Source of the DNA: Tannerella sp.
Lineage (GTDB): Bacteria > Bacteroidota > Bacteroidia > Bacteroidales > Tannerellaceae
Assembly: GCA_031282485.1 (NCBI GenBank)
Contig: JAITDQ010000125.1
Coordinates: forward strand, 1-9,082
Direction of reading: 5' to 3'
DNA: 9,082 nucleotides
Shown here: piece by piece, positions 1 through 4,858 of the stretch
Layout: each line of letters opens with the position of its first letter
Numbering within the stretch: position 1 is the stretch's first letter
Position numbers and translations under genes: made by a program
Notes under the pieces: model-generated
The model's database searches: none
What the model was told of the DNA's origin: nothing
The model's input: the letters and a program-made list of their open reading frames with translations, nothing else

Positions 1-256
1 CGGCAAGGACAGCCGGATCGGTCAGATTGTTGAGCGCCGCCTCGCAAACATAATAGTATCTGTCTGTTTTTATAATCTCCTCAAGCGTCGCCTGATCGAA
101 GATTCTTTTGACAGCTTCCATACGCACAAGCTCATCTTTATCCGTTCTTGCCGTTTTAACAAGCGTCGCCTGATTGGTTATTTTTCCCACCGTCGCCCTG
201 GCTGCGGCTGTGCGCTCCGCAATGCTTTTCCCGTAGTTTAAATCATACTTTTCCAT
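1..256 (-). CDS. Partial helical-repeat (HEAT/LRV-like) protein, N-terminal part
   Basis: This gene starts with ATG at 256 and runs off the left edge, leaving 85 residues. After a short N-terminus (MEKYDLNYGKSIAERT) the protein falls into units of exactly 26 residues. One begins ITNQATL and carries ELVRMEAVKR, the next begins IFDQATL and carries YYVCEAALNN, and a third starts LTDPAVL. The pattern of hydrophobic-D/N-Q-x-x-L, about 11 residues, then V-R/C-x-x-A-V/L, is that of paired-helix solenoid repeats of the HEAT or leucine-rich-variant type, which usually bind proteins. There is no signal peptide, so a cytoplasmic location is likely. It lies 63 bp downstream of the Sel1-repeat gene on the same strand and may be cotranscribed with it. 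The repeat character is clear, but the function and true length are unknown. Confidence 0.8.
   Translation of the reverse strand, partial: MEKYDLNYGKSIAERTAAARATVGKITNQATLVKTARTDKDELVRMEAVKRIFDQATLEEIIKTDRYYYVCEAALNNLTDPAVLA
82..174 (-). repeat. Duplicated 15-bp segment within the helical-repeat gene
   Basis: The same 15 bases occur at 82-96 and 160-174, 78 bp apart, which is exactly 26 codons. They encode the conserved start (QATL) of successive protein repeat units. Identity at the DNA level suggests fairly recent expansion of the repeat or gene-conversion-like exchange between units. This is internal coding repetition, not a mobile element. Confidence 0.7.
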
Positions 257-319
257 TTCAACGAAATTTAAATTACATATTCATACTTCATTATAGAAAT
301 CAAATCAATCATAAACAGT

Positions 320-862
320 TTACTGTCCGAAGAATCTTTCCGTTGTGATAAAGTTTCCCTTTCGCATGCGGGCGCCGCCGGATGACAGGCCGGATGACAG
401 GGATGAGGTCGGTTTATATTCAAAATCATAATCCCTTGTCATGGAGAATACGGGCGCTTGGGTACGACCGGCCAGCAATTCATCCAGATTCTTTTGGGCG
501 TCGGGGTGCGCGTGTTCCAGTGCGTCGCGATACCACTTTTCAGCTTTTGCCGCGTCCTTTTTGACATACTCGTAGCCGGCGGCCAGCATCATCATGGCAT
601 CCGGATTGCCCTGTTCCGCCGACTTGAGGAACCAGGGGAACGACTCCGTTATTTGTCCCAGATAAAGACAGGTTATGCCGGCGCAGAACTGCACGTGTTC
701 GTCGTCGCCTCCCGACGATAGGTCATGCGGCAGGGGTGGATTGACCGTGATTTCGAACTCCGGTAACTTGATTTTTTTTCCCTTTTCTTTGGCCCACAGG
801 CCATAGCCGGGCGCGGTACACATCATTGACATGAATGTCAAACATAAAACTAACTTTTTCAT
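320..862 (-). CDS. Exported Sel1-like repeat protein, function unknown
   Basis: The gene encodes 180 residues from ATG at 862. An upstream in-frame ATG at 901 is possible, but starting at 862 puts a signal peptide (MKKLVLCLTFMSMMCTAP...) at the N-terminus. The segment SMMC is not a good lipobox, so signal peptidase I processing before about residue 25 is more likely than lipidation. Residues about 55-130 resemble Sel1/tetratricopeptide-like repeats: AGITCLYLGQITESFPWFLKSA, then AEQGNPDAMMMLAAGYEY, then KAEKWYRDALEHAHPDAQ. Such proteins act as adaptor scaffolds, probably in the periplasm here. The C-terminal 45 residues are low-complexity and Ser/Gly-rich. The gene lies 46 bp after the lipoprotein gene on the same strand, so an operon is plausible. 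No catalytic motif is visible and the partner is unknown. Confidence 0.8.
   Translation of the reverse strand: MKKLVLCLTFMSMMCTAPGYGLWAKEKGKKIKLPEFEITVNPPLPHDLSSGGDDEHVQFCAGITCLYLGQITESFPWFLKSAEQGNPDAMMMLAAGYEYVKKDAAKAEKWYRDALEHAHPDAQKNLDELLAGRTQAPVFSMTRDYDFEYKPTSSLSSGLSSGGARMRKGNFITTERFFGQ
378..401. repeat. Perfect tandem 12-bp repeat (two copies)
   Basis: CCGGATGACAGG occurs at 378-389 and again at 390-401, followed by a decayed partial copy (GATGAGG). It is in frame in the Sel1-repeat gene and encodes the LSSG-LSSG stretch near its C-terminus. A length change here would add or remove four residues without a frameshift. Confidence 0.75.
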
Positions 863-908
863 ATCTCTTTTTTGTTTTAAAAATTTGTTTCCTAAAATCA
901 ATCAGTGA

Positions 909-1595
909 TTATAGATTAGAAATCTTCAGATTCAATTTCTTGCTGATTGCAGTGTTCAACTTCTTGATTGCTCCCGTATCGGGCGCTGCGCCGGATTGCT
1001 TTAGCAACGAGGTATCGTCTATATAAATCCACATCATTCCATTTGGTCTTTGGCTGGTCAATGCTATTATTTCGCCGTCGAAGTCGAAATAGCCATAGAC
1101 TATGTTCCAGCCCTTTTTGCCGGATATGTTGACATCGACGCCCTCTGCTGTTCCGGTAACTTTAAAGTCTTCGGTAGTATAAACAAACATTCCCAAATAT
1201 CCTGCATCGGACGACTGAGCGACGGCATACCCGAATTGACCGATCGTTTTGCCTTTTTTGTCATAAGCTAAGAATCCATCCAGTACACACCCTTCTCCGT
1301 CCGCAAACCCCAATTCTTCGAGGTAATACTCGTCGGGGTCGGGAAGCAAGATGGTAAACCCGTATGTCGACGTGTCAAAGTCAGCCCCGGCTAACACATC
1401 TCCGTCCAATATCGCTTTTACGGCAGCGACATCGGAATTTCCGTTTACAACTTGAGCGGTAATTTTGTAACCGTTCGGATTTTTATCATCGTCATCTTTG
1501 TTGCAAGCAACGAATGATACACTCAGCAACACGATGGCTGCCATAAAGAGGCTTTTTGAAAAGCCTGTCCTGTTTTCTAAAATCATTTTTTCCAT
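909..1595 (-). CDS. Probable surface-exposed lipoprotein of unknown function
   Basis: The gene encodes 228 residues from ATG at 1595; a second ATG three codons later (1586) is an equally possible start. Residues about 12-30 are a hydrophobic signal sequence ending SVSFVAC, with C31 as the lipidated cysteine in a Bacteroidota-type lipobox. The cysteine is followed directly by NKDDDDKN. An acidic run just after the cysteine fits the lipoprotein export signal that sends Bacteroidota lipoproteins to the cell surface, so surface display is inferred. The mature part, about 197 residues, is rich in Gly, Asp and aromatic residues and looks like a beta-rich fold. It contains several Tyr/Phe-Asp-Gly motifs and only one further cysteine (C103). 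I do not recognise a family. It heads a possible cluster with the Sel1-repeat and helical-repeat genes downstream and has a long leader with an unusual promoter. Confidence 0.85.
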   Translation of the reverse strand: MEKMILENRTGFSKSLFMAAIVLLSVSFVACNKDDDDKNPNGYKITAQVVNGNSDVAAVKAILDGDVLAGADFDTSTYGFTILLPDPDEYYLEELGFADGEGCVLDGFLAYDKKGKTIGQFGYAVAQSSDAGYLGMFVYTTEDFKVTGTAEGVDVNISGKKGWNIVYGYFDFDGEIIALTSQRPNGMMWIYIDDTSLLKQSGAAPDTGAIKKLNTAISKKLNLKISNL

Positions 1596-1765
1596 TTTCT
1601 TTGTTTTTTTGTGCCCCTTTGCGGAGGCGGTTAATAATTGTTTTGTTTTCCTGCTCTTTCGGCTTCACAGGGCTTGCCTTGTTTTTCCTTTGTCTTTAAA
1701 ACTATACTTCGCACGGCATAGAATTGAAATACGATATGCAAAATAACAATATAATTTTTCTCTCC

Positions 1766-1803
1766 AATACCCCAAAAGTAGGGTATTTTAAAAAAAGTGC
1801 ATA
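1766..1803 (-). promoter_or_regulatory. Candidate Bacteroides-type promoter with palindromic operator over the -7 box
   Basis: Read on the minus strand, TACTTTTG (1780-1773) matches the -7 consensus TAnnTTTG exactly. TATG (1803-1800), 19 nt upstream, is a 3-of-4 match to the -33 TTTG. The -7 octamer is exactly the spacer of a perfect 7-bp inverted repeat, AATACCC (1766-1772) and GGGTATT (1781-1787) on the plus strand. Transcription would start near 1766 and give a leader of about 170 nt to the lipoprotein gene. A dimeric regulator bound to the repeat would cover the -7 element, so repression is the simple prediction. The regulator is unknown. The TACCC/GGGTA half-sites recall those of LuxR/NarL-type helix-turn-helix proteins, but that is speculation. 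Confidence 0.5.
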
Positions 1804-1951
1804 AAATTTTTGTACAGGCATGAAAATTCACAAGTTGTTTCATGCGGCAGATGTGGAAAAATCCGGTTACGGATTACTCTTTTAGAGGATATGCAATTTG
1901 TTTTAACAGGGTGGTTGTCTTTACAACATGAATTTAAGGTTATTTCTTTAT

Positions 1952-2068
1952 TTATTTCGGGAAAACCGCAATAAGAAGCGCTTCAATCCGGCGCCTCTCC
2001 GAATCATTCATGCAATTTTGTTCGCCCCCCGCTTTTATAACAATTGCTTGCAAAATACCAACCTTCAT
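1952..2068 (-). CDS. Possible 38-codon ORF directly downstream of the PIN gene
   Basis: An ATG at 2068 lies one base after the PIN gene stop codon (TAA-A-ATG) and opens a 38-codon frame ending at TAA 1952-1954. The peptide begins MKVGILQAIVIKAGGEQ and continues through MNDSERRRIEALLIAVF. There is no separate Shine-Dalgarno sequence, so translation would rely on reinitiation after the PIN gene. A frame of this length can occur by chance in 500 bp of noncoding DNA, and the peptide matches nothing I know. It is listed because of its position next to the toxin stop. Confidence 0.2.
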   Translation of the reverse strand: MKVGILQAIVIKAGGEQNCMNDSERRRIEALLIAVFPK

Positions 2069-2069
2069 T

Positions 2070-2489
2070 TTAGCGAGGGTTGAAGATATTGATTATTTTC
2101 ATTCCGTTTATTAACCGGTTGTCCTGCATGTCTTCACTTACCAGAAGGTGACATTGCATCGCACCGGCGGAGGCTACAATCAGGCTGTCCCAGAATGAAA
2201 CGGACAGTTTGTCGCGCAGCAAGGACGCCGACATGACGGTCTCCAGCGAGAAATTCCGTATCACGCACATTTCCGACATCGTTTCGATAACGAATCGTAT
2301 TTGCACTTCCGTGAAATTTTTCCTCTTTAATACCGACGAAACCTCGTTAATTACCTGATACGATATCACAAGAACATTCCCGGCGCCGTTGTCGCGTATA
2401 AACTGTCGCGCTCTGTTGTTTTTTTCTTTTTCATCGCTTGTGAAGAGATATACCCAGACGTTACTGTCGACAAAGATTTTATCTGCCAT
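2070..2489 (-). CDS. PIN-domain ribonuclease, probable toxin of a type II toxin-antitoxin pair
   Basis: This 139-residue protein starts at ATG 2489 (MADKIFVDSNVWVYLF). A longer in-frame start at 2561 is rejected because the PIN core begins at residue 5 of this form and the longer form would lie almost wholly inside the upstream gene. The PIN signature is complete: D8 in FVDSNVW, E49 in VINEVSSVL, D101 in FWDSLIVASA, and E119/D120 in LLVSEDMQD. These acidic residues bind the metal ion(s) that drive single-strand RNA cleavage in VapC-like toxins. The gene overlaps the upstream small gene by 11 bp in a different frame, the usual coupling of toxin to antitoxin. The likely role is regulated cleavage of an RNA such as tRNA. 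The exact target cannot be read from sequence. Confidence 0.88.
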   Translation of the reverse strand: MADKIFVDSNVWVYLFTSDEKEKNNRARQFIRDNGAGNVLVISYQVINEVSSVLKRKNFTEVQIRFVIETMSEMCVIRNFSLETVMSASLLRDKLSVSFWDSLIVASAGAMQCHLLVSEDMQDNRLINGMKIINIFNPR

Positions 2490-2676
2490 AACATTCTTCG
2501 CGATTGAATTTGAAACCAGGTTCGCATTTGTAGTGTCTGTCGGCAAATTCGAGCAGTGCATTTACTTTTTCTTCCTTGCCGGTGCGGTTGAGGTATTCCA
2601 GGAGCGCCGACATGTCGCTTTCCTCGTCCGCTCTGACGAGTATTGTTTTTGAATCGAGCGAGATAGTTTGTAACAT
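2479..2676 (-). CDS. Putative antitoxin partner of the PIN-domain protein
   Basis: This 65-residue protein, from ATG 2676, lies directly upstream of and overlaps the PIN gene by 11 bp. The N-terminus (MLQTISLDSKTILVRADEE) looks like a short beta hairpin. The middle (MSALLEYLNRTGKEEKVNALLEFADRH) is helical and the tail (KFNREECYGR) is charged and aromatic. The last part would suit an extended peptide that wraps the PIN active site, as VapB-type C-termini do. I see no clear AbrB, ribbon-helix-helix or Phd domain, so DNA binding and autoregulation are uncertain. The antitoxin role is inferred from size, order, overlap and the partner. The start is supported by a promoter whose predicted transcription start lies about 24 nt upstream. 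Confidence 0.75.
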   Translation of the reverse strand: MLQTISLDSKTILVRADEESDMSALLEYLNRTGKEEKVNALLEFADRHYKCEPGFKFNREECYGR

Positions 2677-2705
2677 GACTTTATATTTTTAAAATAATCA
2701 CTTGC

Positions 2706-2737
2706 CAAAGGTAAGGAATAGTTGCGGGAAAAGCAAA
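2706..2737 (-). promoter_or_regulatory. Near-perfect Bacteroides promoter for the antitoxin-PIN operon
   Basis: On the minus strand, TTTG (2737-2734) is followed after exactly 20 nt by TACCTTTG (2713-2706), matching the -33 TTTG and -7 TAnnTTTG elements used by the Bacteroides primary sigma factor. Transcription should begin near 2700, about 24 nt before the antitoxin ATG at 2676. The module can therefore be transcribed independently of rsmD, which ends at 2764 on the same strand. No clear inverted repeat overlaps the promoter. Confidence 0.75.
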
Positions 2738-2763
2738 TTGCGTCAGTAACTTTATAACGGTTT

Positions 2764-3300
2764 TTATGTAATAAAAATACTGAAATTCACCGCTCCGTAG
2801 ACGCGGCGCTGATTGAAGAAGGGGACAGCGGAAAAATCATTGTTTTTGGAGTGTTCCATTACGAAGATACCTCCTTCCCGCAGGATGTTTTTTTCCATAA
2901 TGATGCGCGGGATGTCCGGTAAAAAACTTGAGGCATAGGGCGGATCGGCAAATATGAAATCAAAGGAATTTTCCTTAGCGACATTCAGGAAGCGCAATGC
3001 GTCGCCACGGATAACGGATAAAGCGTCCGTTTTTAACTCTTTCGCCACTTTGGTTATAAATTCGGCATGGATTCTGTCCTGTTCTACCGCTACTACCGAA
3101 CGGCAACCCCGCGATAGCATTTCGAACGAGATACTTCCCGTACCGGCAAATAGATCAAGAGCGGCAACCCCGTCCCAGCAGAACAGGTTGTTCAATACAT
3201 TAAACAGGTTCTCTTTTGCAAAATCCGTTGTGGGGCGGGCTTTGAATGACGAAGGGATTTGAAACCTGCGACGGCCGTATATACCGCTTATAATCCGCAT
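2764..3300 (-). CDS. rsmD: 16S rRNA (guanine(966)-N(2))-methyltransferase RsmD
   Basis: RsmD transfers a methyl group from S-adenosylmethionine to N2 of G966 of 16S rRNA during assembly of the 30S subunit. The 178-residue length is typical. Visible signatures are the N-terminal MRIISGIYGRR, the family motif RPTTDFAKENLFNVL (residues about 22-36), SAM-binding motif I ALDLFAGTGS (47-56), the acidic end of strand 2 at E73, and the catalytic DPPY (119-122) that positions the target amine. A VMEHS segment (148-152) near the C-terminus is also characteristic. The start codon lies 13 bp inside the end of the DUF3822 gene, so the two are probably translationally coupled. No key residue is missing. 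Confidence 0.95.
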   Translation of the reverse strand: MRIISGIYGRRRFQIPSSFKARPTTDFAKENLFNVLNNLFCWDGVAALDLFAGTGSISFEMLSRGCRSVVAVEQDRIHAEFITKVAKELKTDALSVIRGDALRFLNVAKENSFDFIFADPPYASSFLPDIPRIIMEKNILREGGIFVMEHSKNNDFSAVPFFNQRRVYGAVNFSIFIT

Positions 3301-4115
3301 TCGATCAAGGTTTTTACATCTATGTACATGTCCTGATCAAGCGCCGTCCTGTACTTTTCTATTCTGGGTGACAGGTAATCAACCTGCGCCATATATTTTT
3401 TGATGACCGGCATGATCTTCCGGCACAGAGGTCTCTCGCCGCAAAAATAAATGTAATCTTCAAGCTGGTTCACCGAGAGCTGTTTGCAAACGTACATGAT
3501 AAAATAGATGATATCATTTTCGTTTTCATGGCGGAACGAGTTGATGAATAATATTTCGCCATGTTCGAGGCATACGATATCCAGCATGGTGTCGTGTACG
3601 ACGACATACAGCTGTTTGGGATAACAGGCGAGGCTTTTTTGTCGCCACGACAGCAGCAGGGGTGACAGGAAATGAATGAACTGGGGATTGATGAGGGAAC
3701 GTATCATGAACTCATAAGCCTCATTATCCAAACCGAATAATAACGATGCCCCGAACGGTTTTAGCGGATGGGACAGCACTTTCCGGTTTTTGTCCGCCCG
3801 GAAACAAAAGGAAAACAGCACGTCCTTATCTTTTTCGGAAAAAATACCGTCGGGCGCCAGCGTATATTTTTCCGCAACGGCGATCACATGTAAAGAATCA
3901 TATACGTAAGAGAAACATTCATTGTCGAAAAAGATTTCTTTCAACGACTGAACCAACGGCATGTTCCTGGCAGGCGAAACCGTTCCGGTAAAGAAACTGT
4001 CCGCCTCCGACGGTATATAACCGGAAAAAGAAAGTCCATCCGGCCACAGCCGGATGGATACTCTGTATTTTTCCGCATTATCTACATTCAGCGTGTCGGG
4101 AACACGTATTATCAT
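3288..4115 (-). CDS. DUF3822 family protein
   Basis: The protein has 275 residues from ATG 4115, preceded by an AGGA Shine-Dalgarno-like sequence 8 nt upstream (4127-4124). I recognise it as the Bacteroidota-specific DUF3822 family from its overall pattern and its position directly before rsmD. From memory, the family has an actin/hexokinase-like duplicated fold. The second half, with VVVHDTMLDIVCLEHGEILFINSF, a helical stretch and DYIYFCGERPL, fits a beta-beta-alpha subdomain of that type. I see no convincing phosphate-binding loop, so ATPase activity should not be assumed. There is no signal or membrane segment and it is probably cytoplasmic. It lies 10 bp after the membrane protein gene and overlaps rsmD by 13 bp, so the three should be made together. 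The function is unknown. Confidence 0.85.
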   Translation of the reverse strand: MIIRVPDTLNVDNAEKYRVSIRLWPDGLSFSGYIPSEADSFFTGTVSPARNMPLVQSLKEIFFDNECFSYVYDSLHVIAVAEKYTLAPDGIFSEKDKDVLFSFCFRADKNRKVLSHPLKPFGASLLFGLDNEAYEFMIRSLINPQFIHFLSPLLLSWRQKSLACYPKQLYVVVHDTMLDIVCLEHGEILFINSFRHENENDIIYFIMYVCKQLSVNQLEDYIYFCGERPLCRKIMPVIKKYMAQVDYLSPRIEKYRTALDQDMYIDVKTLIECGL

Positions 4116-4125
4116 GATGACATTC

Positions 4126-4758
4126 CTAAAATTCCCAGTTTCCGGCGTTATTGTTGATTTCCGTAATCGAACCTATGCGAAGTCCGACATAACGGTTCAA
4201 CTTCGTCGCCTTATCTTTAAGGTTGAAAAGCAATTGCTTGTCAAGGTCGCCAAGATATACGTCATAATAAACGCCACATTCGAATACGGGAACCGTATAG
4301 CCCGATGAGGAACTCAACGTAGCCGTATCAAGCAGGAACGTATTATCCTCAAATCCCGGCACTTTGCCGATAGATGCGACATTGTAACCCGCTCCGAGAA
4401 GCGTGTCCTTCGCCAGCACCCAGTTCGTATCACGCCTGATAATACCCTTCTTAACGGCTTCCTGCTCCGTCATTCCGCTTTTAAGTTGTTCGTCCGTCAA
4501 TTCGCCTTCTTTGACTAAGAAAGGAATCTTCGTTTCATTGAGGAACTTTTGAAGTTCTTCAAAATTAGCCGCATAAATGCCATTCTGATTTTTATACCCG
4601 ATTTGGGCGTTACGTATCTCAATTAAACGCTCTACGATGGCCTTTTCCCTTGCCTTCTGTTGTTGGTCAAAGTGAATAGGAGTCATAATACTCTGTATGC
4701 ACAAATAGATAAGAGCGACAATTGCTGCTACCAGTAAAATTCTAAGTACGAGTTTCAT
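4126..4758 (-). CDS. Membrane-anchored, pseudopilin-like conserved protein
   Basis: The protein has 210 residues from ATG 4758. The same frame is open far upstream to 5205, but that extension is antisense to the helicase gene and would skip the promoter, so it is rejected. One membrane segment covers about residues 4-22 (VLRILLVAAIVALIYLC) and leaves a very short N-terminal tail. A charged helix follows (QQKAREKAIVERLIEIRNAQ), then GYKNQNGIYAANFEELQKFL, which recalls the helix-then-YxxxNGxYP-like region of pseudopilins and similar single-pass proteins. The remaining 140 residues look like a soluble, probably periplasmic domain. There is no prepilin peptidase site, so it is not a classical pilin. 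It heads the operon with DUF3822 and rsmD, 10 bp from the former. Function unknown. Confidence 0.8.
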   Translation of the reverse strand: MKLVLRILLVAAIVALIYLCIQSIMTPIHFDQQQKAREKAIVERLIEIRNAQIGYKNQNGIYAANFEELQKFLNETKIPFLVKEGELTDEQLKSGMTEQEAVKKGIIRRDTNWVLAKDTLLGAGYNVASIGKVPGFEDNTFLLDTATLSSSSGYTVPVFECGVYYDVYLGDLDKQLLFNLKDKATKLNRYVGLRIGSITEINNNAGNWEF

Positions 4759-4796
4759 AATGATTTCATATTGTTTTTTAAACTTAATTCGTCCTG

Positions 4797-4804
4797 CAAA
4801 TATA
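4797..4804 (-). promoter_or_regulatory. Candidate -7 element of the membrane protein-DUF3822-rsmD operon
   Basis: On the minus strand TATATTTG (4804-4797) matches the -7 consensus TAnnTTTG exactly and would start transcription near 4791, about 33 nt before ATG 4758. No TTTG is present at the usual -33 distance, so the match is only half of a promoter. The location in the 100-bp divergent gap makes it the best candidate for this operon. Confidence 0.5.
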
Positions 4805-4824
4805 AAAAAGAATATTTTAATAAC

Positions 4825-4832
4825 TACCTTTA
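4825..4832 (+). promoter_or_regulatory. Possible -7 element for the helicase gene
   Basis: TACCTTTA differs from the consensus TAnnTTTG in the last base only and lies 26 bp before the helicase ATG at 4859, leaving a leader of about 20 nt. There is no matching -33 TTTG in this AT-rich gap. It would fire away from the minus-strand candidate about 20 bp to its left, so the two promoters would be nearly back to back. Confidence 0.3.
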
Positions 4833-4858
4833 TCGCCAAAATAATTTCAAATTTTTTT

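Larger units (their letters stand above)
1596..2069. other. Long noncoding gap between the lipoprotein gene and the PIN gene
   Basis: This 474-bp AT-rich stretch holds the lipoprotein promoter with its inverted repeat (1766-1803), then a leader of about 170 nt leading to ATG 1595. The leader contains only a weak 5-bp hairpin (1613-1628, one G-U pair) near the gene start and matches no riboswitch that I recognise. Between 1804 and 2069 there is a possible 38-codon ORF directly after the PIN gene (1952-2068), a 5-bp stem at 1861-1874 and a 10-bp palindrome GAAGCGCTTC (1975-1984). I see no tRNA, no intrinsic terminator and no plus-strand gene. Confidence 0.6.

Noticed and set aside
1631..1843. 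A 70-codon minus-strand open frame upstream of the lipoprotein gene
   Set aside because: It spans the predicted promoter and inverted repeat, has no ribosome binding site, and its peptide has an irregular Cys/Phe/Tyr-rich composition with no domain. It looks like noncoding DNA.
1861..1874. Short stem ATCCG-GTTA-CGGAT as a possible terminator
   Set aside because: Only 5 bp of stem and no T-run after it on either strand.
1975..1984. 10-bp perfect palindrome GAAGCGCTTC
   Set aside because: There is no loop for a stable hairpin, no second copy in the window and no promoter next to it. It may be a chance palindrome.
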